From assembly GCA_047967505.1 (NCBI GenBank), contig CM106541.1: a stretch of DNA of 64,000 nucleotides; one strand, 5' to 3'. Positions 31,729 through 46,200 of this stretch are shown here, in pieces. A program made the position numbers and the translations under genes. The notes under the pieces are model-generated. The model saw nothing but the letters and a program-made list of their open reading frames with translations. It had not been told where the DNA came from and did no database searches. The number at the start of each line of letters is the position of its first letter. The first letter of the stretch is position 1. The stretch is from Dipteris shenzhenensis. Taxonomy: Eukaryota > Polypodiophyta > Polypodiopsida > Gleicheniales.

Positions 31729-34700
31729 ATGAGGAGGCACAGTCGTAGTTATAGTCCCCCTTCTAGAAGGGACTACGGTGGACGGGGTAGAAGCCCCCCT
31801 AGGGGACGCTATGGTGGGCGAAGGGATGCTCCTTGTGGCCTCCTTGTGCGCAATATTCCCAAAGATAGCAGGTTTGTCTTCCTTCAAAATCAAAGGATGT
31901 TCGACTGTCCCTTAAATACGTTGATAATTGTTGTGTTAGTGTCGTTCTCAGTATCCTGAATATTGCTTATAGTGTAACAGGTTTTGCGGTTTGTTAGAGA
32001 GAAATATTTCTGGCATGTCTTTCTTAGTATTTATGAAACAAGAGGGAAGCACATATTAGGGGATGGAATTTTCTTTTAGTAGATCATGCTCTTTAATGGC
32101 TATCATACTCTATAAAATGCATTGCTTTTGCTATTTTTAAAGGCCTAGTTGCATCTCATTTGTGACTGTAATGATTAATGATTATGTACTTTTAATAAGG
32201 TAATTTAAGTATTATTTTAATGCAGAATAGTTTCGTAGGTAAGAATGGATGATTGTTGTGGTGTATTGTTAGCCTGTGACCTTGCAGAAGGATATGGGAG
32301 ATTGGCCTTGTTATTACCTATTAAATATATTGCTGTTGTGACGTGTGGTTACTATCTATTAAGTATATTGAAAAGTCCTTTTATACTCTTTCAATGTCTT
32401 GAGGTTTGTTACCTATTATCAACAGTGTCAAAAAATAGGGCAGCAAGCTGATGCCAACTCTTGCATCGAAACTGGGTGGCAAGGGATCTTGCAACTCACT
32501 CCAATCTAGCAAACACACAAGTGCACAAAGACGGCACTCAGATTTGGAAATACACTGCAAATTAAGACAGCTAAAGTACCATACTACAAAGCTCCATGGA
32601 TGTGTACTGTCTCGTAGAAGGTACTGCTCATGTAGGCAGCCAAGTTCTGCTTGATACCTACAGCCAAAAGGCTGCAGCAATGAATGCCTGAAGACCTGCT
32701 GTGTTGGTTGGAGGTGAGGAGGTATAGCCAAAGGCTGTCCTGTTAGAGGTAGTGAGTGCTGTCTGCCCCTCCATGATCAGCGATATATAGAGGCCAGCCA
32801 GGATAAAGGCCAACCGGCAGCCAGATATGCGAACAGACAGTCGATTGTCAGTCGGTTCAATTGCTCATTTGGGTCAGTTCAATTTGTAGCCCCCCAGGTC
32901 AGGTACAATCAGGGCAGACAGGGCATGGATCCCCTTTAACAGCTGCCCTTAATGGTAGGCAGGGCATCGAAGGATTTTCCCACAACTCTCTCAACAATTG
33001 GATGTGGGCCCATGCCCATGTGTCTCCATGTGCTCTCTCCTTTTGTATAGAGTGTAGGTGCTCACTAATGTCGACAGACTATGGGTGACCGTCTTGCGAA
33101 GAAAACACTCTTGAACCCGTGATCTTGAACAGTGTGATTCGTGCGTGTCTCTTCCTCACCTTGGTCAAGACCCAGAAACCTGGGCGTCGTGTTCAGACAT
33201 CTTTGAGATTTTCTGGCTTGTGATTTTCTGGCTTGTGAAGAGTTGTGCTCAGGTGCAAATCTCTGCGAGTCCTTTAGAGTCTTTGCAGTGCTCCCTAGTC
33301 TCCACTATAAATCTTTAGTTGGTTCTACCTCTTGAATTGTGAGTCTCATGGATATGGGAACCTTTTGGGTGGCCTCTCGAGCAATTGCCTTGGACAGAAA
33401 CTCTCTCTCCTTCAAGACCACGTCTTTGTGTATCTTCTTCCTGTAGAAAACATCACATGCCTTTGCAGTGAAGTCTTTCCTTGTTTGACTTGAGAGTCTT
33501 CACCCAATATTCTCCAAAGACCTGAGAGTATTTGGAATGACCATGTTTTTTAAAAATGCTTTTGAAATCACCAATCAAGGTGAGAATATATGCTGACCTT
33601 GATGTTGACCTTGAAATCGCCTCTTGGCCAAATTTTTGAGTCCACCAAATGCTAGCTATCCATGTAGGCTCCTTTGGGAATACAATCAATGCAAATATAT
33701 CTACCATTTGGGAAAGTTCATCACTTGATCGAGTTCTCTTGAACCTATTGTAACTGATTTATTGAAACTCATTGCAACTCAATCTGGCAATCCGGAGTGA
33801 TCGGTCTGTAGACTAACATAGGTGCGACCTCATATGTGAATCCCTTCCTTACATAGTTACCAGCCGAAACGGAAACGGAAGAAACGGAGTTTCCGGCCCT
33901 TGCCAAAACGGAAACGGAAGAAACGGCAATATGATACAATTTATGTATAAAAATTTATTTTTTATACATAATATAATTATCAATAGAGTGCAAATCATAC
34001 ATAATACATATCTATACTTGAAGCTTCAAGCATCAATGCATCATTCATGCCTCTGTGATTCTAAATTCTTGAATGATGCTTCAATAATCTGAAATCAACA
34101 TGTAACATGACTAACAAGTTTAGCATTACAAGAATCTGAAATTTAGAAGTTTGAAGTACTTTAAACTTAGCACACAAGTTGAAACTTGAAACTTGAAAGC
34201 ATCCAATGTCCAGACTCCATAGATGATCATGATTCATGATCCACAAATTTCATGATCATGACTCATGAGTCATGCAAGACTCAAAATAAAAGCACCCATG
34301 GATGATATAAAAAAAAGCAGCTACCACCTGGCACCAAGGTCCAAAGTATACTTAGTAGTAAGTACTGTATCTACTATCATAAAAAAAGAAATAACATAGT
34401 CTAGGAATCAAGATACATCATGCTACAGAGAAGGATGAAGAGGATGGCGAGAGAAGGATGGAGGTCCGAGGAAAATGGGATGGAGAGTCCAAGAGCAAAG
34501 GATGGAGGGATGGAGAGAGCTTAGAGAAGGTGGAGAGAGCAGCAAGGATGCACAGAAGGAGTGCAATGGACGGGAGGCGGCGAAAAAAGGAGCCAGGCGA
34601 CGAAATTGCGATTTTGGGGGTCTAGGGCAAAAACAGGTTTTACAAAACGGCGTTTCTTGAAGAAACGCCGTTTTCGTTTCCTGCCATGAAACCGCCGTTT

Positions 34701-37233
34701 CGTGCAACTATGCTTCCTTAGTCCATGGTGAGACACCTTTCCTTTGTCCTTAGACCTGATGACAACCTCGTGGTCATTTAACTCTACCTTCATGTTCTAC
34801 TTGGTCAAAACACTTACGAAATAAGGTGAGAGAGAGTACATCTTAGTGCGTGGGATGCTACTTGATCGAGCAACTCTAGTTGTCCCTGATTCTCATTTTT
34901 GAGTGTAGATATGTTAGCTCCAAAGACTTGAACCTTTCAGTCTGCTTGTAGTCCACTCTTCCTTTCCATATGTAGATTCACCACTGCTTGTAGTCCCCAC
35001 TCTTCCTTTCAGTCTGCTTAGATTCACCACTGCTTGTAGTCCATTCTTCCTTTTAGTCTGTTTAGATTCACCACTGCTTGTAGTCCACTCTTCTTTTCCA
35101 TATGTAATTGAACGTCTCTATGCTCAAGTACTAGAAAGAGCTCTTCCCCTGTAGCAAGACTTGTCTCTTTAGACTACGGGTTGGTGATAATGGTTCTTCT
35201 TTTGGTTTGCTTCCTTCTTCTTGCAATCCCTCACAAAGTGACCAGGCTTGTTGTAGTAGAAACAACGCTTTTTCTTGTCTCCTCACCAGGCTTGGCCCTT
35301 GCTGGGCTTACCCTTGTGTGATCCAAGCTTGGCATTCTTGTCCTCTTTTACATCTTTACCCTTTCTTCTTTGTTAAACAGCATTTGCACCGCCATCTTTT
35401 AAAAATCTCTGCTTTCTTGCCAAGACTTCTTCTTCTTCTTTTTCTTATGCTTTGGCTTTGAGGATCCAAACGAAGAAGATGATGTTGAGGATAAATAGGT
35501 AGAGCTAGAAGAAGAAGACAAACTAGATGAACTATGATGATGCTTAGCCTTTTTCTTCTTGGAAAGAGATCTCTTTTCCTCTTTTTGCTGTCCTTATGGC
35601 AAGACTTCTTACTCTGTCCCGATACATCATCTGTGGAAAGAGGAGTAGGACTCAAGGATCTCTTTTTGCCCATCACTTCCTGATTTGCCCTAGAGGGAGG
35701 CTTCGCTAGCTCTTCCTCAAAGAGAGGTTGTACCATCCTGCGAAACAAAGGGTCGCTTCTTGCCTCTGCCAACTGAGTAATCAACTCTCTGTAGGCATTC
35801 TCTTTACATGCATTTCTTTTTCTTCTGCAAATCTCTGATTTTCTGATAGGAAAAGACTGACAGATAGGTGGAAACTGATGGAAAAAACTGTCTCTGCAAC
35901 TGTCTTTTTTTTTGCTAGTGACTGGATTAATAACCGGTTGGTTACAATAACCAGACTAGTGCTGTCCCGATACATCATCTGTGGAAAGAGGAGTAGGACT
36001 CAAGGATCTCTTTTTGCCCATCACTTCCTGATTTGCCCTAGAGGGAGGCTTCGCTAGCTCTTCCTCAAAGAGAGGTTGTACCATCCTGCGAAACAAAGGG
36101 TCGCTTCTTGCCTCTGCCAACTGAAATCTCTGATTATCTGCTGATTTTCTGATAGGAAAAGACTGACAGATAGGTGGAAACTGATGGAAAAAACTGTCTC
36201 TGCAACTGTCTTTTTTTTGGCTAGTGACTGGATTAATAACCGGTTGGTTACAATAACCAGACTAGTGCTGTTCTGGTCTGGTTAGAAGAACAGTCTAGTT
36301 GGTCTGTAACTAGGCCACTAATTGAACCACTAATTGAGGTAATTGAACTGCCACAGTCTGGTTACAGTGACCAGAATGATCTGGTTGAGTCAAGCTAACT
36401 GAACCTCTAGCCATGTCACTAACCAAGGTTAGGTTAGATTAACCCCTGGTCTGCCACGTCAGATAATCTGTCCACCTCAGCTGTCTCCCAGCATGGACTG
36501 CCATGTGTCATTGTTAGGCCATGTCATCCACACGTGTGTGCCATGTCAGCTAACACATGTGACATCAGCATCTGCAAATCCTGCCACGTGTGACACGTCA
36601 GTGCCAGGGGTCTTGCTGTTGGTTGCCATGACAAGAAAATCTTCGGAGGACTTGGCGGAATAATTTTCATTTGCTGTTGATGGCGCCTTCACGAAGATTT
36701 CCGATGGGAAAGTCTTTCCATTAGTGCTCAGTGTGCCGGCCTGGCTAACCATGACGGTCAGCTTCTCTGTCAGTTCACCCCTCTCTGAACAAAAACCTCC
36801 AAGTCTCGACAGAATTGCTTTTTGAGATAGTGGCCTTCAAATTGCGACTAGAGCCAGCATTATGACTCCATAGTCATGTGGGAAGCATAGCATGTGCAAC
36901 TGAGTCATGGAGAACACCCGCCTAATACAAGCAATCAATATTCCACGGTCTTCTTCATCACTCACGTCACGATGGCACTATCCAGCAGTGCCAAACAATC
37001 CATTGGCGCTCATGCGAGACAACAAACCGTATATACACCGTTTGTCAAGAATACTGCGCTTGGAATTTACGTCGTACTTTGTTTATTTGAGGTCTTTCGT
37101 CAACCAACGAACATCTTCATAGGCTTTATGCAAGCCCTTCTAAACTTGGAACGCCACCCCCACTTCATTTATTGCAAACTTTTCTTTTCTCTTATAGAAT
37201 CCCTCCTCCAAATCATGGTAGATTCATTCTGTT

Positions 37234-37269
<36 letters not shown>

Positions 37270-40200
37270 GCAAGACATTAGGGCCCAGGACAATTGTCGA
37301 GTTGGTCATCCCCCAAAGGTCTTTATTACTTGGAAACGATGTTTATTACCATAAAATCTGTCTCGATCTTGGGCACTTCTAATAGACTCCTTGGGAAATT
37401 GCAACATTTCTTGCATGTCTTGCAAGAATGTCTTTGCAGCATCATTTTGGATACCCTTTAACCCAACCATAACTGGTGACTTAGGTTGAAACCCGTACAT
37501 AAGCATAAAAGGACTGTAACAAGTACGCGAATGCTTTGCATTGTTATAAGCAATTTCTATCATAGGTAGATAATCTTCCCATGAAGATTGTCTCTTAGAA
37601 ACATATGCCCCAAGCATATCTTCAACCAATTGGTTGACGTTCTTTGTACTGCCATAAGATTGTGCATGATCTGAGGAACTCATACTTAGGGTAGTTTCTA
37701 ACTTCTAAAAAACAAGTGTCCAAAAGTTACTTGTAAACTTCAAGTCCCTGTCGTTGACTGTGTCAGAGGGCAAACCATACAACCTAAACAAGTGGTCCAC
37801 AAACTCGTGAGCCAAGTGAACAGTTGAGATGATTGTTCGAGTAGGTAAGAATCTAGCAATTTTTGTTAGACGGTCCACTATGACCCAAATGGAGTCATGA
37901 CCCTTGCGCGTTCTAGGCAAACCGGTAATAAAATCCATGGAAATACTTTCCCATTTATTACCCGAGATTTGCAATGGTTGTAATAAACTCGTGCTTCTAA
38001 GGTGTTCTGCCTTAGTAACCTGACAAGCCCGGCAACAAACCCGGCAACCTGCCACATAGGTTTCAATAAATGCACGCATCTTAGGCCATTAAAAGGTATG
38101 CTTCACAAGAGACAGAGTTCGATGTATACCTGGATGTCCAGCACTAGGAGCATCATGACACTCCCAGAGAATCTTGGATCGAAGATCCGAAACATTTGGC
38201 ATACATACCTTTCCATTCCGGAACAACAAGCCGTTCCTAATCATCCACTAACCTCCCCCTGCCTATACCATAGGTGACACAATCCTTGAGTCCTGGTTAA
38301 CCATGGAGCTCCCATTCTGTACTTTTTGCGAATAAGAAGTGAAATGACTGTTAGTGGTGCAAAGCCCTCTCACGGATTGAAATAGGTCTGAGGATATTTT
38401 TGTAAGTGACATAGCATTTACAAACTTGACTCGACTTAAGGCATCCGCCACACTATTGAGCGAACCCTTTCGATAACGTATTTCAAAATCAAAATCTTGC
38501 ATCAATTCTGTCCATCTAGCCTTCCGTCCCCTCAATTCAGACCCATCACACACATACTTCGAACCATACAAGTAGTGTCTCCAAACCTTCAGAGCATCCA
38601 CAAGTGCATAGAGTTCTTTTTCTAGTGTGGGCCAACGATATTGGGTGTCGTCTAGCTTCTTACTCTCAAAAGCTACAGGTCTGTCCTCTTGGAATAAAGC
38701 TGCCCCAATCGCAAAATCACTCTCATCAGCCTTTAAAACATAAGGTCGGGTAGGATCGGGTAATGCAAGAACGGGTGCTTCCTTGATAGTGAACTTCAAG
38801 GTTTCAAAAGCCTTGTTCAATGCATCATTCCAAGAGATTGGCTTGGTAGACTTGCGTCCATGACCTTTCAATATGTTGGTTAGGGGTGTCGTGATGTGTG
38901 AATAATCATGCACAGACTTCCGTAGGAAAACCGTGAATCCATCCTCAACAGGTCTCGAGGACATCAGCGAGTGCCTATATCCAGGAGCCTATTAAAGTGC
39001 CATACCACCCAAGGATCAGGAGTTGAGTAGTAGCGTGGTGGGATGATTGGCCTCGGTAGTTCGGCTTCCAGTCTTCACGGCAGTACTGGTTATTAGGAGT
39101 TTTTATTGAGCTGCCGTGTTATCATAACAAAACATTCATTCCTCAGCTTTTTGGAGCGGTACAAGTTCAGCCCCAGTACCAAACTGTTATTACTTAGTTT
39201 TTTGGGAGGATAGTCAAGTTTCGAGCAATAGTTGGTGGTCAGCTCGATCACATTTGCTGTCCAGAACTGCCCTGACCAATAGTCTCTCACCCTATGGGTC
39301 GCACATATCTTGATATAGTAACTTGATTCCCATAAGAGATCTAGCATCTCAATATAGCAAACACTATGGCAGTCACACCTGTACTGTCTCACTCTGGGTT
39401 CCAGGGATGCTTCCCAATCTTAAGCATGGATTCCTTCCAATCTCAAGCATGGAAACCCGGCCCTGTCTATTCAGCCCACAAGGCTGTATAAATCGAGTGC
39501 CCTTTGCCTAGCAACCATTGCATGTATATACACTATGTCTTGGGGAAAGCATAGCATAATCACTATTGAAATTGTCCTCAAACAAGCATAGCAAAAGAGC
39601 AGCCATTTCAGTTCCAAAAGGCTTACACTCAGCCTAGGATTGTTTCCAGCAGCCAAGACTTGGTCACACAATCCCCTGCAAATCCCTTAAGTGCCCACTT
39701 GTACACCCATCTGCTCATTGCAGTGAGAAAAGCATATATTTATACTCAGTCAACATCAAAGGAGCCTAGAACAAAGGGAAGATTCACTCAGCCCCTCAGC
39801 AACTATCATCATCCATAATTTAAGCAGGAGGAAATTTCACATGCATCCCTACACTAGGGAGCATGGTGACACATTGTGACCCATTTGTTGTATGCTGTGA
39901 TCCCGTTGTGAGCCCTAGTCCAGGGATAAGTCAGGCATGAGCCCAAAGTCACTAGCCAGGATGGAGCAGCTCGGGTCGCTAGGACAAAGTGTTGCGAGGT
40001 ATCCACCTAGCAACAAGTTCAGAAGAGCGGAATGTCACATGCACCAGGGTCAAGCCCAGGTGGTAGTGGCGACTGGCTGCATAGCCTGCTTGAAATAGCC
40101 CAAAAGGGCCTGATTTTATATGGAAGGGCCAACAGCTTGGTCGGCCAAAACCGACCAGCTAGTCGATTGTGCTGGCCCAAGGTTGGCTGGTTCCCAGCCC

Positions 40201-43200
40201 TAAATATAGGGGCCTTCAGCCCCCCTTTTCACTCACTCAGCTGCCTCAGTTCAGGACTCAGCTCCCAGCCTTCAACAGCGCTTCCAGCCAGCATGTGTGA
40301 GGTTTGGGTGTCTTATTTCTGCAGCATAGTTCCATCTCCCGCATGTCGTAGTTAGTGGTCTTAGCACAGTTTTGTATGCCGATTTGGCAACCATGTATAA
40401 ATAAAGTAGTAGTTAGTCTCCTGTCTCCTGCTTGAGTTAGCCTTTTATATTCACAGCAAGTCTCTGCATGTTAAAGATGATATCGAGAACAAAGGTAAAT
40501 CTTTGAAATTTTTTTTGTACGTTGATCGAAGAGATCATTCTTGCGAGGCAAGGGGTACTTGCTTTTATTGTTAACTTATTGAGAGCTCTTTAGCCATGTA
40601 GGGCGTATAGACTTGCTTTTCTTCTCCATAAGAAGTACTAGAGAACCAAATGGGTTGCAAGTAGGTCGGATATGACTTTCGTTAAGTAATGCCTAATCTA
40701 TCTTTCGATTTCTTCTCGTTTAAAATAAATGTTATAAGCTTGTGATGGTGGAGTACTATGTGAAATCAAGATGATCTCATGGACCGCTCATTGTGTGTAC
40801 ACACTCACAAACGATGAGCGACATGCGACTTGATTCCACTGTAAAATGTGTGGGTGTGTTGGGGGGCTTTACTTATTTTGCTCAGGTGTCTATTAGAAGT
40901 ATGTTAGAAGCCTGGTGCTTATGAACCACTTCTTTAATTGCAATGATGAGGCAACTAGTTCAGAAGGATGTTCTTGGAAGTCTGTATTTTTAGGCACAAC
41001 TGCTTACAAAGCATGCTTGATCCGATCCCAAGTAGTAGTTATGCCTTCCTTGTCCTTTAAGCATTTTTGTCACTTGAGGAAGGCATTGTCTGCTAACAGT
41101 GAGGTATCTAGTGCAATCTTTTTGCTTTGGGGAAGGTCAAGTAGAATGTGAGCCATTGGTTACGGATTTGATGGTTCCTTTGGTCAGTGTATGCTTCTAG
41201 AAGTTTTATTTGAAATTGTTGTGTTTTTAAAGGATGAGTTTGGGCATGTTCTTGGATTCATCTAGATATATGTTTAGATTTTAAAGCTTACAAGTGACAA
41301 TAAAAGACACAGAGCTATTGGCTCTCTATTTCATGCGAAATCTTGCCATCTTTGGTATCCAGAGATGGTGTGGTATGTACCGGACTGTTACGGGAAGACA
41401 TGTGATGGGAAAGATCCACGCAGTGAAAGCTTTGCGATTGTGGGAAGAGCAATTTGAATGTGAAATCTCGCAATGGGAGCCAAGGGCTTTCTGGATGTAG
41501 TACTTGAAGGAGAGCGTCCTTGAGGACTATGAAAGTGATCTATTCTTTTTAGGGGCTTCTCATTTGTTGTAGTAAACAAGATTCTTGACAGCAAATAAAG
41601 GATGTGAAGGGAGCCTCAAAAGATATGGAAAAGGGCAACTTGGCAAGAGCACATGGATGCCATAAGTGAAGGTTGTGAGCTTGGTGGTGCAGTCCATAAC
41701 TGCCTTCAATAGTGCGCTGAAATAGGTGGCCTTTGCTGAGATACTATGTCGTGGCAAGGCCCTCAAACTTTATTGCAATGGGCCAGAATGGGTGCCAATG
41801 GGCAAGGTAAAAGAGTAGTGATTGAAGGGTTTGAAAGGCAAATGGGCAAGCCATCGAAAATGCTTCTAAAATACACAGGAATGAGCTGAACTTGCAAGGC
41901 AAAGGGCTATTGAGGCAGCTGCAAATCCGAAGAGTGTATGGCGCCGGGAAGAGAGTGTAAGGTGGCCTTTGATGCATGCATGGGCTTTATAGTAGTGTGG
42001 GCTGCACGGGTGAATAGGTCCGCTTGTGTATGACCAAGAGGTGTTGTAACAGGCCTTGAATAGAATGACTTGGGCATATTGGGTTCTAAAAAGTCACAGG
42101 CTTCGAACATCTTCAGCTCCGCGTGTTGCTACTTTGTCACGTAGTTATCTTCACCAAAATCAACATCATCACTCTCGTCTCCGTCCTAGAGTAGATGACT
42201 TGATTGACAGGCGGCCTATTTTATGTGGTCATCACTAAATACCTCATGGCTAAGGAAGACGTTATAAGACGGGATTCGAACTAGATATGGATATTATAAG
42301 TTCTTAATACTCCCTTTTGGAATCACCAATGCTTCTACCACTTTCTAACAGATGATGAACGATATCTTGCATGAATATTTGGGAAAATTTAGGAAGTAGG
42401 CTTGTATATATCATAACAGCAAAGGCCATCTGCATTAAGATACCCCTTATTTGATCTTAAAAAAGAGGAAAGCAAATATAAACAAGAGGACCAGCTAGCT
42501 TCATCGTGCGTACCATGTTGAAAGCTATGAGGTAACTTGACCCTTTTTTTTTTTTTTGGTTGGAGTTTAGATATTCTTTGAATTTCTTCTCTCAAGAACT
42601 TGGAGTAGCAGCTAGTCCTTGCTATGTGTGATAAATCGAATCTTTTAAAACTTTGCAGGTGACTCATGAGATCAAGAAATGCATTATTTGGTTTGCTTTT
42701 ACTTGATGGGCAATAATCATGGATCCATGTACATATATATAAATAGCGGACACACTTCATGAAAGCCTTTCTTGTACCATTTGGAGCTTTTGAAGATAAT
42801 TCAACTCTCTGTTATCTTGTCCTCTGGAAATCTGGTGACACTTGCAATATTATTTGGGTCATACTGATGCTTATGGTGGGCTCCGTATTTATGAACTTTA
42901 AAGGCTGAGTGATCAGTCTCATGCATTGGGTTAGAAAAATGCTTGTGCATGTGGGCGGGTTGCACAATCCTAAGGTAAGCCATTCTCAGCTGTTGAATTG
43001 TTGAGAAGTGCTTCATATATATTTTTAAAATTTTTGTGAGAGATGTTGGACACTAAAGTCCTCAAGGATAACATGTATTGCTGCTGTTTCCCCCACTCGG
43101 AGTTTCAAAAATGAGAATATACTTGGCATTGTAGCATCTGATAGACCAATCATTTAGGTTAATCTCATGCAACAGGAAGAGGCCTTCAGTAGGTGTGACG

Positions 43201-46200
43201 ATTTATTGATTTATGTTTTTAATCAACCAAACAGATCCCTGTTTGATGCACAAGTACTCCTACAGTGCTTTTGGTAGAATCTTTTTGAGAATCAGTTGGG
43301 CAACTGAATGGCATGCCATGTATAGAATGAGACAATTTCAACTGGCGTCTCACAAAGTCTGAAGAATGGTCTTTGTTGGACTTGTGAGGTATACAATCAC
43401 TGGCTTTCAACTGGCGTCTCACAAAGTCTGAAGAATGGTCTTTGTTGGACTTGTGAGGTATACAATCACTGGCTTCCCTTTTTTAAATGTGATTTAAGTC
43501 ACAAAATTTTAAGGAGCACCAAGATGGCCTTGCAAGTGGAGGAAATTAGAATTCCATGATCTGTGTAAGAAGATCCACTTCATGCTTGTCAAGGGAAGGT
43601 CTGATTCCACCAAATCTAAAAGGAATTCTCCTAGATGATTTTTGAAGTATAGGCGACAGCTAAGACCTTAAGACTGTTGGCCTACACTTCAAAAATCTTT
43701 CAAATTGTAGGAAGGGCAAAGTGTAGGAAGGCTGGTAATCTTTCACAATAATGCTTGTGTAATAAAGGGATACTCTTTTCCAGACTCAGTTGATAATGGC
43801 TTTCAATGCTGTACTGATGATTGTAAAGAGACTGTCTTGCTGCTTCAATCCTTTGCCTTCACACATGCAAATCTGGTTAAGTAGAAGGGCAAGTTGTAGT
43901 GAGGCCAGTGTTCAACTCTTCTGCAGTAATGCTCGTGCAACAGAGGGGGACTCTTTTCAAATTTGGTTGATCATGGTTCTCTATGCACTACAGTGGATTA
44001 TAAGAAGGCCGTCTTGCTGCTTCAATTCTTCTGCCTGCATGATTTCCAAAACATGAGTTTTTTTTGTTGCTTGGCGCTGATTGCTCTTATGAAAAACCTA
44101 AGTTATCTGGTTTTTTTTTCCATGTCAAGGACATTAAACAGGGCTGCAGCCAAGGCTTTAGCATTTGTATTCCTGAAGCTGAATTGTATATTAGTCTTTT
44201 CTTTACTGGTGGATGATTGGCAATTGTGTTATGCTGCAGACCTGAGGATATTCGCACTCCATTTGAGCGCTTTGGTCGGATCAGAGATGTCTATCTTCCA
44301 AAGGATTATTACAGCGGGTAAGATCCGCTTGCAGCTTTTTGAGAGCCTTGAGTGTATTGATTATGTACCTTCACACAGTGCAATCATGCAAGTTGTGCTC
44401 TTAGAATGACAAATAGTTTTGACATTTGATTGGGAGAAGTAAGGGTGTATGCTTAAAAACTTTTTTGCAAAAGAGGCATGTCGGCCCATCTGAAGTGGCT
44501 AGAGCTTTGGGCTGTTTATTGGTATGTATTGCGAGCCTTTCCTTGAAGGCTAGATGGAACATGGTGGTGGTTGGGGCTAGAAAATACTGGGTGCTCTCTT
44601 TGAACCACCCATGTTTGAGCAAGACATATTATATTGTAATTTGTTACAAAGCTTGATCATTTAAACCTTGATAAGCTTGATCTCATTCATCTGCAGGGAG
44701 CCTCGGGGTTTCGGGTTTGTGCAATACTTGGATCCTGTTGATGCAGCTGAAGCAAAGCGGCATATGGACCATCAGATTTTCAATGGCCGGGAGATCACTG
44801 TGGTGTTTGCAGAAGAAAACAGGAAGAGGCCTGATGAGATGAGGTTCAGAGACAGGTTTACAATTCATGGCATCTCTGCAAAGTTATTGTATTTTGATAC
44901 ATGTTAGCAACTTGTTTGTTTATCAAAGATTTAACATTGGGAGACATAATTTCTGCTTATTGTTACAGGGGACGTAGAAGCTATGGAGGGCGCAGGCGGT
45001 CTCCTTATCGGGGTATCTTTCTCTACTGCATAATCTGTACTTTGGATCATATTAGATCGTGAAAGAGTAAGCTAATATTTTAATCATTGTTGCCCCTAAT
45101 TGCAGGCCACTCACCATCCCGCTCCCCGCACTACCGCTCACCCTCTCCAAGGGGGGGTCGTCATTCAAGGTAGATTCTGCTTCTTTTCGCTATTATCCAG
45201 AAAGAGCCCAGAACCCTTTGTTTAAGCAGAGCAAGTAATGAAGACAGGACACAAAGTAGGGCAAGGGAAGAAAGCGAATGCATTCAGCCAGATGAATCAA
45301 GGAGATGTTAAGAGAGGTGTGAGGGAATAATGCTGATGAAAGCCTGAGAGAGTATGAAAGATTGCCACGAGGCTCGGTGAAGTAAAGAAAACAGTAGCAG
45401 AAGAGGGAGACTAAGAGAAACAGGTTAAGAGACAGTACCTCTGCCAACATAAAGTGCTACCAGAAGTAATTACTGATTCTCCCTATTGCTGAGCTCTGGT
45501 TTTTTATCAGGAAGGTGGTCGATTTAGCCCCATAGTTTCTCATGATTTCTGCATCTGTGACAACCACTCAGGTTCGATTTTACTGCCGTCTGTACAGGTC
45601 CAGTAATGTGGCACCGAGACGGGAGAAGTACCACTCACCATCTCCTGCCCCTTCAAAGGGTAGATCTCGTTCCTTCAGGTCCCCTGATACTCAGAAGAAG
45701 GGGCGGGATCGATCTCCTGCTGACAGGTCATACTCACCTCCCTCAAAGGATGCACGGAGAAGTCTGGATAGTCCTAGAAAAGGAGGGGGGCACTCTTTTT
45801 CTGCAGAAAGATCATGCTCACAGCAGTCCAAGGATGGGCGCACCGATTCTCCAGGCAAAAGGCAAAGCAATTCACGGTAGGTCTCACGAGTATAGCTACA
45901 CAGCTTTGTCCTGACCATAGGCAGTCATTCTTTGAGGTGTGGTGGTGATACTAAATTCTTCTCATGGCCTTCATGATGAAGGCTATCAGTTGCACTGAGC
46001 TAGTGTGTTTCGTGGTAGTAGGCTAATAAGGGTTGCTGTGGTGATCGTGTATATCTCATCATGCAATGTATTATGATGGTCCTGGTTTGAGGATTTCAGG
46101 GCTATTAATGATGAAGGAGGAGAGTGCAGTATTTTTCGCAGTTGCATTTGCATGTTTTACACGCACTTTTCTGCATTTGTAAAACTGTTTTACACTCACC

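Noticed and set aside
36894-37382. 162-codon plus-strand frame
   Set aside because: It overlaps the antisense gypsy integrase end and crosses a CT microsatellite. No domain found.
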